Assembly (NCBI RefSeq): GCF_024054035.1
Contig: NZ_JAMXQU010000002.1
Coordinates: 463,203 to 527,202 of the forward strand
Direction: 5' to 3'
Source of the DNA: Asaia lannensis NBRC 102526
Lineage (GTDB): Bacteria > Pseudomonadota > Alphaproteobacteria > Acetobacterales > Acetobacteraceae
DNA length: 64,000 nt
Of the stretch, positions 38,263 to 47,648 are shown piece by piece. Positions within the stretch are counted from its first letter, which is position 1. Every line of letters starts with the position of its first letter. The notes below the pieces were generated by a model that was given only the letters and a program-made list of their open reading frames with translations, was not told the DNA's origin and did no database searches. The translations under genes were made by a program, and so were the position numbers.

Positions 38263-39527
38263 AAGCTCTGCTGCCCGCTCTGAACCGTCTCATGCCCGTG
38301 ATGATGGTAATCTTCCTGATTCTTGCAAGCATTCAGGCTGCCGTCTCACTCCATCTGTCCGGCGGGATGCTGCTGCGTTTTCTCTCATGGGCGAGAGACG
38401 CCTATCTTCCTGTCGCAGGTTTTGCGGCTTTTCTCACTGTCTCCGGACTTCTTTACGAGGCCCGTTCTGCAAAACTGGCCCGCAAGGGACTTCGTCGTCG
38501 CAAAGGCTTCGTTATGGATATTCTTGCCCGCCTTACAAACCGCGTCGCTCTCGAGGAGCTTCTGGCCCAGGAGCAGAAGGAAGTTGCGATCAACGCCGAG
38601 GAACTTGCCGCGGGCCTGCGTGCCAAGGTTGTCGGGCAGGATCAGGTCTGTGAGGACATCGCCCAGCAACTGCGCAGACGCCTTGCTCTGACAGTTCGCA
38701 ACAAGCCGGTCGGAATTTTCCTGCTTGCCGGGCCGCCGGGCACCGGAAAGACCTATCTTGCGAAACAGATCGCCCGCCAGATGGAACGCCCTCTTCTGCA
38801 TTTCGACATGACCCAGATGTCGAGCCCCCACGCGGCCACGATGCTGTTCGGGTCTCCCAAGGGTTATGTCGGCTCAGACAGCTTCGGCAAGCTCACCGGG
38901 GGACTACAGGAAAAACCTGACGCCATCGTACTGCTCGATGAAATCGAAAAAGCCCATCCCGACGTGTTCAAGAAGTTCCTTACAGCGTGGAACGACGGTC
39001 ATGTTACGGAAGCCTCTACAGGCACACAGATTTCCACCACGCGCGCCATCTTCATGCTCACCTCGAACATCGCCACCGAAGCGCTGACGGAAATTGCCGA
39101 CCGCCTTCATGACGATACCGATCGCATGCGCGCAGAATCGACGGAAGCGCTGCGCAAGGCGGGATTTGCGCCTGAGGTACTCAACCGCCTCGACCGTATC
39201 TTCGTTTTCCGGCAGCTACGCGATCTGGATCTCGCCCGCGTGGCCGCGCTGGAAATCGAGGCCATGATCAAGGGCTACGGTCTCAATGTGGAGGCTGGTG
39301 GTATTGACGCCTATCTGCTGTTCCAGCTCATGCAACGCCAGCAGAAACTGGGAGCAGGCGCCTCTGCACGCGATCTCGTGCGCTCTATCGAGGATATGGT
39401 TAGCGAAAGCCTGATCCTCGCGCGTCAGAACGATGCCAAACTCGTTCGCCTGGTCATGGGGGATGACGGCGTGAAGGCAGAAATCGCCGATGACAGCAAA
39501 TCCCTGACAGCCCGACTAAGCCCCTGA
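38259..39527 (+). CDS. Membrane-anchored single-ring ClpB-type AAA+ ATPase
   Basis: A 422-residue protein. Two hydrophobic segments (about 11-32 and 48-66) are followed by a basic linker and a charged helical stretch. One AAA+ module of the ClpA/B D2 class then has VVGQDQV, Walker A GPPGTGKT (158-165) and the pore-loop segment GSPKGYVGSDSFG with aromatic Y203. Walker B is IVLLDEIEKAHPD (223-235), sensor 1 is TSN (268-270), the arginine-finger region is EVLNRLDRIFVF, and a sensor-2 helix follows. The Clp N-domain, D1 ring and M-domain are absent, and no ClpP-docking loop is evident. A membrane-tethered unfoldase or remodeller acting with the flanking membrane proteins is the natural inference. 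Confidence 0.8.
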   Translation: MKALLPALNRLMPVMMVIFLILASIQAAVSLHLSGGMLLRFLSWARDAYLPVAGFAAFLTVSGLLYEARSAKLARKGLRRRKGFVMDILARLTNRVALEELLAQEQKEVAINAEELAAGLRAKVVGQDQVCEDIAQQLRRRLALTVRNKPVGIFLLAGPPGTGKTYLAKQIARQMERPLLHFDMTQMSSPHAATMLFGSPKGYVGSDSFGKLTGGLQEKPDAIVLLDEIEKAHPDVFKKFLTAWNDGHVTEASTGTQISTTRAIFMLTSNIATEALTEIADRLHDDTDRMRAESTEALRKAGFAPEVLNRLDRIFVFRQLRDLDLARVAALEIEAMIKGYGLNVEAGGIDAYLLFQLMQRQQKLGAGASARDLVRSIEDMVSESLILARQNDAKLVRLVMGDDGVKAEIADDSKSLTARLSP

Positions 39528-39548
39528 TCGCCACCAGGACGATAGATA

Positions 39549-40517
39549 GTGTCAGCTTTTCCCCGTTTGTGGCGCCGAGCGCCTCTTTGGCGCTTCGCAA
39601 TTTATGTGATGATCGTCTTTACGGCTTTGGGTCTGTTCTTCCCTATGCCCTGGATGCTTGCAAAGGCTCCATGGCTGAGCCGCATACCCGGTATCCAGCT
39701 CCCCGCTGGTACGGTGCGTCCACAGATGCAAAATCCACCTGACCAGAATGCTGCGCCACAAGATAATCAGGAACAGCAGAGCCCGCCTGATAACGGGACG
39801 AGCCGGCTGATCGCGCCGGACATCTCGACTGCAATGGTCGGCTCCATTCCGTTTGGTGGCCATACGCTACCGCTTCCTGCAGGTGTCTGGCATCCCGTCG
39901 TCACCGGTCAGTACGGCCGTGGCGGTCGGATGCTGATCAATATTCTCGTCCGGACAGACCGGGGTATCGTTACAGGTGTCATCGTCGCGCGTACCGCGAC
40001 CGAGCAGCTTCCGGTCGACATCGTACAGGAAGCCACGAACCACTGTCATGATGACCGAAATTACAGCGCGCAGATATTCGCGGATCGTACAGACGGACGA
40101 AGTGAATGTGCATTTGTCGCCAATGCGGTCATGGGTCCCAATGGGATGATCTCGTCGGACGAACTGATTCAGCTCGCTTTCAAGCGTCTGTCGGCACTCG
40201 GCTTTCCCATGCCGTCACTCTTTATCGTCGCAAACTGGATTCAGAGCAGCGGTGCAACGGATGTCAACAAGGGCACCTCGGCGGTCACCTATCTTCTCTC
40301 GCCAACCAAAACGGGAACGGTTCAGCTTCTTGCCCCCCTGCCTTACTGGGACAAGGCGGCGCTCACACAAGTGCCCGCTGCAGAGAACTTCATACGCCGG
40401 ACCGATCGGTGGTTCACGCAATGGATCCCGCTACTGCGTCGTGACATGACACATGACACGACAAACACCTCCGTCCCAACTGATCTTGCACGCGATCCGG
40501 CCGCACCTCCGCAATAA
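39549..40517 (+). CDS. Membrane-anchored periplasmic protein of unknown function (AAA+ cluster, third gene)
   Basis: A 322-residue protein. A short basic cytoplasmic start (MSAFPRLWRRAPLWRF) and one transmembrane segment (about 17-38) are followed by a Pro/Gln/Asn-rich linker (55-85). The large domain after it is probably periplasmic and has alternating strands (HPVVTGQYGRGGRMLINILVRTD) and two cysteines (ATNHCHDD, GRSECAFV) that could form a disulfide. I recognise no family. It starts 21 bp after the ATPase stop on the same strand, so it belongs to the same operon. The C-terminal 25 residues look disordered. Confidence 0.7.
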   Translation: MSAFPRLWRRAPLWRFAIYVMIVFTALGLFFPMPWMLAKAPWLSRIPGIQLPAGTVRPQMQNPPDQNAAPQDNQEQQSPPDNGTSRLIAPDISTAMVGSIPFGGHTLPLPAGVWHPVVTGQYGRGGRMLINILVRTDRGIVTGVIVARTATEQLPVDIVQEATNHCHDDRNYSAQIFADRTDGRSECAFVANAVMGPNGMISSDELIQLAFKRLSALGFPMPSLFIVANWIQSSGATDVNKGTSAVTYLLSPTKTGTVQLLAPLPYWDKAALTQVPAAENFIRRTDRWFTQWIPLLRRDMTHDTTNTSVPTDLARDPAAPPQ

Positions 40518-40979
40518 GGCACCGATCGGTGCCCCAAGCATCGAAGATGGCACCTTCTCGAAGGTACCTGTTGCCGATGACGCGGGAGGGTGCGTGCGAA
40601 ACCGGTTTCTCGGCTTAAAACCCAGCGCGCATTCCCACCTTTCGCGCGCTTACGCCTTCACTGTCTACCTGGCGGGATCGTCTCAGCCATTTCCAGGAGG
40701 GCATTCCTGACACGACCCTGAGCTATGGGATCGTCAGGGCTCCTCGTAGGGGAGCAGATGACCTTGCAAGGTCCAGCCTTTCATCCGGCACGACACATTA
40801 CGCCGGACGGTCTGTCGGTTTATGCACGACAGAGCCAAGGCAGCACTCATCGCAGCGTCTATCGCGCCGGGCACTCTTTATGAGATCGCCGTTGTGCAAT
40901 GCGCAGATAGGGGTGGCAACGCCATGAACAGCCGCGACGCTCCCAGCGAAGACACCCCTTCATTTTGTAACAATACGGA
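40518..40979. other. Non-coding region packed with palindromes
   Basis: No credible gene. From 40518 to 40832 the DNA is an unbroken series of inverted repeats. They include GGCACCGATCGGTGCC (40518-40533), GGCACCTT/AAGGTACC (40549-40568, one mismatch), GAAACCGGTTTC (40598-40609) and AGCGCGC/GCGCGCT (40624-40650). An 11-bp interrupted stem lies at 40706-40738, then GCTCC/GGAGC (40739-40755), GACCTTGCAAGGTC (40760-40773), TCCGGC/GCCGGA (40784-40807) and CTGTCG/CGACAG (40812-40832). The first could be the end of the AAA+ operon transcript. The density suggests a structured RNA or several DNA sites; I could not match tmRNA, RNase P, SRP or a common riboswitch. Confidence 0.55.
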
Positions 40980-42563
40980 TCAGTGATGGCCGGAGCGCAT
41001 GAGGCTTTGGCCCAGTTTGCGTTCGACATGACGGGCAAAACGCACGAAAGGCAGGCCCAGCAGAAGATAAGCCGCGCCGATCAGCAATCCCGTTCCGATA
41101 TAATCGTAGTAAGTGGAAGACAGGCGGATATAGGCCTTGGTCAGTTCGGTCAGGGTGATAACGCTGACAAGAGACGAATCCTTGAGCAACGCGATGAAGT
41201 CATTGGTCATCACAGGCAGAACCGTACGGAATGCCTGGGGAATGATAACAAGCCTCAATGCCTGCCGATGCGTCATGTTCAACGCAATTGCCGCTTCCAT
41301 CTGTCCACGCGGTACAGAGGACAGGCCCGCACGATAGTTTTCTGCTTCATAAGCCGCGTAGTTCAATCCAAGCGCCAGAACACCCGCGAAGAACGGTGAG
41401 AGTTTGATGCCGAGCCCCGGCAGTCCGTAGAAAATGAAAAGGACCTGAATCAGCAGCGGGGTGCCGCGCACGACTTCGATGTAAAACCCGCTCGCCATAC
41501 GTACGAGGCGTGGCCCGTATTGCCGAGCGAGTGCCAGCACCAGCCCGAGGCTCACCGCCAGAACCATTGAAAGCGCAGAGACGATCAGGGTCAGGCCTGC
41601 TGCCTTGGCTATGATTGGCAGAAAGCCGACATAACGACGCGCGAGGCCCAGCCAGCCGGTCTGGCTGCGCATGGCATCGCGATAGCGCAACCACTGCGTC
41701 GGCTCCACGGCACGCTGCGTGTGATCGCCCGTCATCTGCGCCATTTCAGGTGTCCACAGGTTCCAGCGCCCCAGAATGACCTGAAGGGTACCGTCGCGCA
41801 TCATGTCGCCGAGCGCCCGATCGACCTGATCGTGCAGCAGCGTATTACCGGGCTTGAACGCAATGCCGTAACGCGTTTGCCCTACCGGATCGCCAACAAT
41901 CACGAGGTCATCCGTGACCCCTGCGTAGTAAAGTGCAATAGGACCATCGAGCAAAAGCGCATCCAGCCTACCGTTGCGCAGGTCGGAAAACGCGTAAGTC
42001 TCTTCCTCATACGAACGGACCGTAATACTCGGCTCGCGCTGCAACAGACGCTCGGCGAGAGTCTCCTTGATCGTTCCGACAACGTGCCCGCGCAAGGCGG
42101 CAAAACTGTTGAGATCCTGTCTGTCGCGTCGCACCACAATACGATCGCCGGTCACATAATAGGGGCGTGAAAACAGGGCCGCCTGGATATGATCGGGCGT
42201 CATTTCGATGCCGTCGACCACCATATCGTACATGCCACGCTGCAAGCCCGGTATCAGCCCGTCCCAGTCGTTCTGGACAAAGCGCGGCGTCCGCCCGAGA
42301 CGTCGGGCAATTTCCTGCACCATGTCATATTCGAATCCTTCCAGACGGGTCGTGTCTGCCGGATCGTGAAAGACATAGGGCACATTGGCCTCACCATCGG
42401 AGGCCCAGCTCAGCGTAGCGGAAGGCTTTGCAGTCGCGGAGATCGCTCCTGTCGCGCCTGAAGAGGCGGCATGCGCGGGGACGAGCGCCCCGGAGAGATA
42501 TGCCGCCGCGCATACCGCCATGAGAAAGGCCCGTATCATCTTCGGGGCGGCGCGCATTCTCAA
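40980..42563 (-). CDS. Amino-acid ABC transporter: fused substrate-binding protein and permease
   Basis: A 527-residue polypeptide with a signal peptide (about 1-32, ending VPAHAAS). A type-3 solute-binding domain follows (about 50-270, YVFHDPADTTRLEGFEYDMVQEIARRLG, and GIAFKPGN near its end). A HisM/GlnP-type permease with about five transmembrane segments occupies 310-525, including the EAA loop ENYRAGLSSVPRGQMEAAIAL. Fusion of the receptor to the permease tethers one binding domain per permease subunit. Polar amino acids are the likely substrate. It overlaps the ATPase gene by ATGA; the two encode a complete importer. Confidence 0.92.
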   Translation of the reverse strand: MRMRAAPKMIRAFLMAVCAAAYLSGALVPAHAASSGATGAISATAKPSATLSWASDGEANVPYVFHDPADTTRLEGFEYDMVQEIARRLGRTPRFVQNDWDGLIPGLQRGMYDMVVDGIEMTPDHIQAALFSRPYYVTGDRIVVRRDRQDLNSFAALRGHVVGTIKETLAERLLQREPSITVRSYEEETYAFSDLRNGRLDALLLDGPIALYYAGVTDDLVIVGDPVGQTRYGIAFKPGNTLLHDQVDRALGDMMRDGTLQVILGRWNLWTPEMAQMTGDHTQRAVEPTQWLRYRDAMRSQTGWLGLARRYVGFLPIIAKAAGLTLIVSALSMVLAVSLGLVLALARQYGPRLVRMASGFYIEVVRGTPLLIQVLFIFYGLPGLGIKLSPFFAGVLALGLNYAAYEAENYRAGLSSVPRGQMEAAIALNMTHRQALRLVIIPQAFRTVLPVMTNDFIALLKDSSLVSVITLTELTKAYIRLSSTYYDYIGTGLLIGAAYLLLGLPFVRFARHVERKLGQSLMRSGHH

Positions 42564-43330
42564 AGCAGGGTCCTCAGGAAACGGCGTGTACGCGCGTCTT
42601 CGGGCGCAGCGAAAAGCGCATCGGGTTCGCCCGTTTCGACGATATAGCCACCTTCGACATAGAGCACACGATCCGAAGCCGCGCGGGCAAAACGCATGTC
42701 ATGCGTGACGACGATCTGGGTCATACCCTCTTCGTCCAGACGGCGCATAACCTGAAGAACCTCTTCGGCCAGTTCAGGGTCGAGCGCCGAGGTCGGCTCG
42801 TCATAAAGCATGACTGCAGGCTTCATCGCGAGCGCGCGTGCAATGGCGGCACGCTGCTGCTGACCGCCGGAAAGCGTGGATGGATAACGATCGGCCAGCC
42901 CTTCAAGCCCGACTTTCGCCAGCAGACTACGTGCCAGAGGCTCGATATCGGAGGATGCCGCGCCCTTCACCGCACGCGGGGCCATCATGACGTTGTCGAG
43001 CACTGTGCGATGAGGAAAGAGATTGAACGACTGGAAAACCATGCCGACATGCGCACGCAGCGCATGCGCGCGCTTCTCCTGCATACGGCTCCAGCCCTGA
43101 TCGGCTTTCTTGTCGATACGGACATCTTCGATACGAAGTGTACCCGAATCAGGAATTTCCAGAAAATTGAGGCAACGAAGAAAAGTCGATTTCCCGCAGC
43201 CGGAGGGGCCGATCATCGAGATCAGCTCGCCCCGCTCAACGCAAAGCGACATGTCGTGCAGCACGACATGTCGCCCAAAGCTTTTGGTGATGTTTTTTGC
43301 GTCGAGAACGATCTCGGCGTTGTCAGTCAG
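42560..43330 (-). CDS. Amino-acid ABC transporter ATP-binding protein
   Basis: GlnQ/HisP-type ATPase with Walker A GPSGCGKS, Q-loop FQSFNLFPH, signature LSGGQQQR, Walker B VMLYDEPTSALD and the switch His in VTHDM. The usual first strand (AEIVLDAKNITKSFGRHVVLHD) is encoded upstream of the first standard start, GTG 43264, which would remove it and the aromatic A-loop. An in-frame stop lies just before 43330, and the only candidate there is CTG 43330, overlapping the acnA stop. I therefore propose CTG 43330 (256 residues) and consider 43264 less likely. It pairs with the fused permease downstream. Confidence 0.82.
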   Translation of the reverse strand: MTDNAEIVLDAKNITKSFGRHVVLHDMSLCVERGELISMIGPSGCGKSTFLRCLNFLEIPDSGTLRIEDVRIDKKADQGWSRMQEKRAHALRAHVGMVFQSFNLFPHRTVLDNVMMAPRAVKGAASSDIEPLARSLLAKVGLEGLADRYPSTLSGGQQQRAAIARALAMKPAVMLYDEPTSALDPELAEEVLQVMRRLDEEGMTQIVVTHDMRFARAASDRVLYVEGGYIVETGEPDALFAAPEDARTRRFLRTLL

Positions 43331-46016
43331 TTTCGGTCATCCCGCGCAGGACATAAGGAAGAATTCCTCCATGCCTGTAATAGGCGACTTCATCAAGCGT
43401 ATCGATACGACAAAGAAGCTCGACCTGCTCCGTTTCGCCACTGGCGCGCTTGATTGTCATCGGCACGGTCATACGCGGCGTGATTAATTCGAGCCCGCCA
43501 AGCGAGATCGTTTCGGTACCATCCAGACCCAGCGTCTTGCGTGTCGTGCCCTCACGGAAAGTCAGTGGCAGCACACCCATGCCGACAAGGTTGGAGCGGT
43601 GGATACGCTCGAAACTCTCCGCAATCACCGCCTTGATGCCGAGCAGCTTGGTGCCCTTGGCCGCCCAGTCACGCGATGAGCCCATGCCGTATTCACGACC
43701 GCCGAACACCACGAGTGGCGTGCCGTCCTGCTGATAGCGATGGGCTACATCGTAGATTGAGGCGACCGTTCCGTCGGGCAGGTATTTCGACATACCGCCT
43801 TCGACGCCGGGCAGCATTTCGTTACGGATACGGATATTGGCGAAAGTGCCACGTACCATCACGCGGTCATTGCCACGGCGCGACCCGTAGGAGTTGTAAT
43901 CCGCCACAGCGACCTGATGCTCGCTGAGGAATGTCCCAGCCGGCGAGGAAGGCTTGATGGCCCCTGCAGGAGAGATGTGATCGGTGGTGATATTGTCGCC
44001 CAGAAGCGCCAGGATACGGGCATTCTCGATATCGTGCGTCTCACCCGGCTCCTTCGTCAGCCCCTCGAAATAGGGCGGCTTCTGGATATAGGTCGAGCTG
44101 TCGGACCAGGCAAAGGTGCGTGCATCGCTGGCCACGGCCAGAGCCTGCCACTGCTTCGTTCCCTTCGAGATGCTGCCATAGCGCTCGACAAAGCTCTCGC
44201 GCGTGACCGAGGACTTGATGAGATCGGCAATCTCCTCATTGGTCGGCCAGATATCGCGAAGGAAGACTTCCTTGCCGTCCTTCGAGATACCGAGAGGTTC
44301 CTTCGTGATATCCTTGCGCAGCGTGCCGAGCAGGGCATAGGCCACCACCAGCGGCGGGCTGGCGAGATAGTTGGCGCGCACGTTAGGCGAGATACGGCCT
44401 TCGAAGTTACGGTTGCCCGACAGTACCGAGGTCGCCACCAGACCATTACCCTCGATCGCATCCACGATCGGCTGGGCGATGGGGCCGGAATTGCCGATAC
44501 ATGTGGTGCAACCATAACCGACGGTCTCGAAGCCGAGCGCGTCGAGATCGGCGCTGAGCCCAGCCTTGTCGAGATAATCCGTCACCACCTGCGAGCCGGG
44601 TGCCAGCGAGGTCTTGACCCAGGGCTTGGGCTTGAGACCGAGCGCACGCGCCTTGCGCGCCACCAGACCCGCCGCCACCAGGACAGCCGGATTGGAGGTA
44701 TTGGTGCAGGACGTGATAGCGGCAATCACCACGTCGCCATGGCCGATATCGTAATCCGAACCAGCCACGATGGCGCGCTTGCGCACATCATCGGGCTTCA
44801 CGCCCAGCGTCGTGGTCAGAGCGTCTTCGAAAGCCGAAGTCGCATCGGTCAGAGCCACGCGATCCTGCGGGCGCTTGGGGCCTGCCAGCGAGGGAATGAT
44901 GGTCGAGAGGTCGAGCGACAGAACCTTGGAGAACACCGGCTCGGGCGTATCGGCGTCGCGGAACATCCCCTGCGCGCGCAGATAGGCTTCGGTCAGGCGG
45001 ATGCGGTGCTCGTCACGGCCTGTCTGGTGCAGATAATCCAGCGTCAGCTTGTCGACCGGGAAGAATCCGCAGGTTGCGCCGTACTCAGGCGCCATGTTGG
45101 CGATGGTCGAACGGTCGGCCACCGGAAGATGATCGAGCGCAGGGCCGAAGAATTCGACGAACTTGCCGACCACGCCTTCGGCGCGCAGCATTTCGGTGAT
45201 GGTCAGCACCAGATCGGTTGCGGTTGCGCCTTCAGGCAGAACGCCTTCGAGACGCACGCCGATCACATCGGGGATGAGCATGGCAATAGGCTGGCCCAGC
45301 ATGGCAGCCTCGGCCTCGATTCCGCCCACACCCCAGCCCAGCACGCCCATGCCGTTCACCATGGTGGTGTGGCTGTCCGTGCCATAAAGCGTATCGGGAT
45401 AGGCGTACTCCTTGCCATCGACCTTACCGGTCCAGACGGCCTGCGCCAGATATTCGAGATTGACCTGATGGCAGATGCCCGCACCCGGCGGCACAACGCG
45501 AAAGTTCTCGAACGCGCCCTGGCCCCAGCGAAGAAAAGCATAACGCTCGCCATTGCGCTCGAACTCGATCTCGACATTGCGTTCCAGCGCATCGGCGCTG
45601 CCTGCCACATCGACCATGACCGAGTGATCGATCACCAGATCGACCGGTACGAGCGGGTTCACTTTCTCCGGGTCGCCATCGAGCGCGATGATACCGTCAC
45701 GCATGGCGGCCAGATCGACCACAGCGGGAACACCGGTGAAATCCTGCATGAGGATACGCGCCGGTTTGAACGGCACTTCCTGATCCGAATGGCCCTTTGC
45801 GGTCCAGTCGACAATCGCCTGCGCATCTTCGGTGCGATAGCTCAGCCCGTCTTCAAAGCGCAGCACGTTTTCGAGCAGCACCTTAAGGCTGACAGGCAGG
45901 CGGGACAGATTGCCCAGCTTGGCCGCCGCCTCCGGCAGGGAGAAGATGTGGTACTTTCGGCCATCAACCTCCAGATCCCGCATCACGCCCAGGGAATCCC
46001 GTCCAACGGTTCTCAT
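43323..46016 (-). CDS. acnA: Aconitate hydratase A
   Basis: A 4Fe-4S enzyme of the TCA cycle interconverting citrate and isocitrate. The 897-residue protein has the AcnA/IRP-type layout: N-terminal [36 protein letters not shown], the cluster cysteines in [10 protein letters not shown] and [13 protein letters not shown], and the swivel domain with [21 protein letters not shown] and [12 protein letters not shown]. In acetic acid bacteria, aconitase abundance is tied to acetate resistance (established for Acetobacter). The 3' end overlaps the probable start of the ABC ATPase gene. The gene is divergent from ccmA across a 133-bp gap that must hold both promoters. Confidence 0.97.
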   Translation of the reverse strand: MRTVGRDSLGVMRDLEVDGRKYHIFSLPEAAAKLGNLSRLPVSLKVLLENVLRFEDGLSYRTEDAQAIVDWTAKGHSDQEVPFKPARILMQDFTGVPAVVDLAAMRDGIIALDGDPEKVNPLVPVDLVIDHSVMVDVAGSADALERNVEIEFERNGERYAFLRWGQGAFENFRVVPPGAGICHQVNLEYLAQAVWTGKVDGKEYAYPDTLYGTDSHTTMVNGMGVLGWGVGGIEAEAAMLGQPIAMLIPDVIGVRLEGVLPEGATATDLVLTITEMLRAEGVVGKFVEFFGPALDHLPVADRSTIANMAPEYGATCGFFPVDKLTLDYLHQTGRDEHRIRLTEAYLRAQGMFRDADTPEPVFSKVLSLDLSTIIPSLAGPKRPQDRVALTDATSAFEDALTTTLGVKPDDVRKRAIVAGSDYDIGHGDVVIAAITSCTNTSNPAVLVAAGLVARKARALGLKPKPWVKTSLAPGSQVVTDYLDKAGLSADLDALGFETVGYGCTTCIGNSGPIAQPIVDAIEGNGLVATSVLSGNRNFEGRISPNVRANYLASPPLVVAYALLGTLRKDITKEPLGISKDGKEVFLRDIWPTNEEIADLIKSSVTRESFVERYGSISKGTKQWQALAVASDARTFAWSDSSTYIQKPPYFEGLTKEPGETHDIENARILALLGDNITTDHISPAGAIKPSSPAGTFLSEHQVAVADYNSYGSRRGNDRVMVRGTFANIRIRNEMLPGVEGGMSKYLPDGTVASIYDVAHRYQQDGTPLVVFGGREYGMGSSRDWAAKGTKLLGIKAVIAESFERIHRSNLVGMGVLPLTFREGTTRKTLGLDGTETISLGGLELITPRMTVPMTIKRASGETEQVELLCRIDTLDEVAYYRHGGILPYVLRGMTETD

Positions 46017-46149
46017 GGCTTGTCCTCCTGCCTTGATCGACTGACTGGCTTGTCAACTGGCCCTAGCGGGCTGGCCCTTCTATACAGTCTTGGCCCCTAT
46101 TCGCACAGAGTCGAATGAAACTCTCTCAGGAAGATGTTATTTTCGCACA

Positions 46150-46854
46150 ATGTCAGGTTTTTCCTCGTCTAAAGCGCCATGGCTCTGCCTGCATGACGTA
46201 ACCGTGATGCGCGGTGGGCGTCTCGTCCTCGACCGGATCGGCCTGTCCCTGTCACCCGGAGAGGCCCTGTTACTGACCGGGCCGAACGGATCGGGAAAAT
46301 CCACGCTGCTTCGTTTCATAGCCGGGCTTTGTCCTGCCCAGGGCGGAACGATCTGCATGGCCGAAACGGAGCAAAGCGCAGAAAAGCGCGACCCTGGTCT
46401 CGCGCTCGACCTTGCCTATCTGGGGCATCAGGATGCGCTCAAACCGGGGTTGTCCCTGCGTGAAAACCTTTCCCTCGAAGCGCGTCTTTGTTCGGGCGAA
46501 AACCCTGAAGCGGCACTGGAGGACGCATTCGCCGAGCTCGATCTCGCACTGCTGTCGGATCTGCCCTCGCGTCTTCTTTCTGCCGGACAGAAACGACGGG
46601 GCGCTCTCGCACGCGTTCTTCTTCGCAGAGCACCCCTCTGGCTTCTGGATGAGCCGAGCCTCGGTCTGGATGACCGATCGATCGGGCAACTTGGCGAGAT
46701 CATGGCACGACATCGTGCAGCGGGCGGCATGATCATCGCCACGACCCATATCCCCCTCCCGCTCCCTGATGCCCGCAAGCTAGACCTGACACCCCGTGAC
46801 GATCCGTCTTGCGAAAGGGTAAGTGAGTCGGCAGCAGTCGAGACTTTATGGTGA
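46150..46854 (+). CDS. ccmA: Cytochrome c biogenesis ATP-binding protein CcmA
   Basis: ATPase of the CcmABCD haem-release complex for system I cytochrome c maturation. The 234-residue protein has Walker A GPNGSGKST, the CcmA-typical LAYLGHQDALKPGLSLRENL, a signature-like LLSAGQKRRGALARVLL, Walker B LWLLDEPSLGLD and switch His TTHIPL. The LSAGQ signature, where most ABC ATPases have LSGGQ, is characteristic of CcmA. ATG 46150 fits the domain start; the frame extends further upstream without homology. It overlaps ccmB by seven bases. Confidence 0.93.
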   Translation: MSGFSSSKAPWLCLHDVTVMRGGRLVLDRIGLSLSPGEALLLTGPNGSGKSTLLRFIAGLCPAQGGTICMAETEQSAEKRDPGLALDLAYLGHQDALKPGLSLRENLSLEARLCSGENPEAALEDAFAELDLALLSDLPSRLLSAGQKRRGALARVLLRRAPLWLLDEPSLGLDDRSIGQLGEIMARHRAAGGMIIATTHIPLPLPDARKLDLTPRDDPSCERVSESAAVETLW

Positions 46855-47525
46855 TGACGATGCGTAGCTTTTTCGCCCTTGCAGGGCGCGATATCCGGCT
46901 TGCCTTGCGTCATGGTGCCGATACGCTGGCCGTGCTGCTGTTTTTCGTGCTCTGCGCCAGTCTCTTCCCTCTGGCCCTTGGACCCTCTCCCAGCCTTCTG
47001 CATCGCATGGCGCCCGGCATTCTGTGGGTCTGTGCCCTGCTGGCCAGCATTCTGCCGCTCGACCGCCTTTTCGGTGCCGAGCTTGAAGATGGGTCGCTTG
47101 ACCATCTGCTTCTCCTCGGCCTCTCCCCTGCCTGGGTCGCACTGGCAAAAATCCTGTCGCACTGGCTCACGACCGGCCTCCCCCTCCTGATTGCCGTGAT
47201 ACCGCTCACGCTCATGCTTGGCGGTACGACACAGGATATCGTCCCCCTGCTTGCCGGTCTGGCGCTCGGGACGCCGCTGTTGTCATTGCTGGGCGGCATG
47301 GCCGCAGGGCTCGTGCTCGGTGCACGACGAGGAGGCATTCTGTTGCCGCTTCTGGTCCTGCCCATGGCCACGCCTGTTCTGATTTTCGGTGCGGCGGCTG
47401 CAGATGCGTCAGCGAACGGGCAAAGCTACGGCCTCGAACTCGACATGCTCGGTGCCTTTCTCGCCCTCGCCCTTCCCCTATGCCCCCTTGCCGCCGCCAG
47501 CGGATTGCGTGCCGCGACATCGTGA
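46848..47525 (+). CDS. ccmB: Haem exporter membrane protein CcmB
   Basis: A 225-residue integral membrane partner of CcmA, with six hydrophobic segments and the family pattern FFALAGRDIRLALRHGADTLAVLLFFVL, LFPLALGPSP, the cytoplasmic LEDGSLDHLLLLGLSP loop and GARRGGILLPLLVLP. Three ATG codons are in frame at the beginning (46848, 46854, 46860). The first overlaps the ccmA stop and is used here. ccmC does not follow, so the remaining ccm genes lie elsewhere. Confidence 0.92.
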   Translation: MVMTMRSFFALAGRDIRLALRHGADTLAVLLFFVLCASLFPLALGPSPSLLHRMAPGILWVCALLASILPLDRLFGAELEDGSLDHLLLLGLSPAWVALAKILSHWLTTGLPLLIAVIPLTLMLGGTTQDIVPLLAGLALGTPLLSLLGGMAAGLVLGARRGGILLPLLVLPMATPVLIFGAAAADASANGQSYGLELDMLGAFLALALPLCPLAAASGLRAATS

Positions 47526-47648
47526 CAGGACTCATGCTTGTCTTTACCGCGCCCGTGCAGTGTCTATCCTGACTTCTGCATCCTCCGTTTCCTGTCCGTC
47601 GTGTCTCTGCCTGCCCTGCCTTTTCCCTTTCTGCCCCCAGGTGTGCCC

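Noticed and set aside
40800..40860. SRP-like string AGCCAAGGCAG in the palindrome region
   Set aside because: The conserved SRP domain IV sequence (GGTCCGGAAGGAAGCAGCC-like) is absent, so it is a chance match.
43917..46118. Long open frame antisense to acnA
   Set aside because: Mirror of a confident aconitase gene; its product has no recognisable domain.
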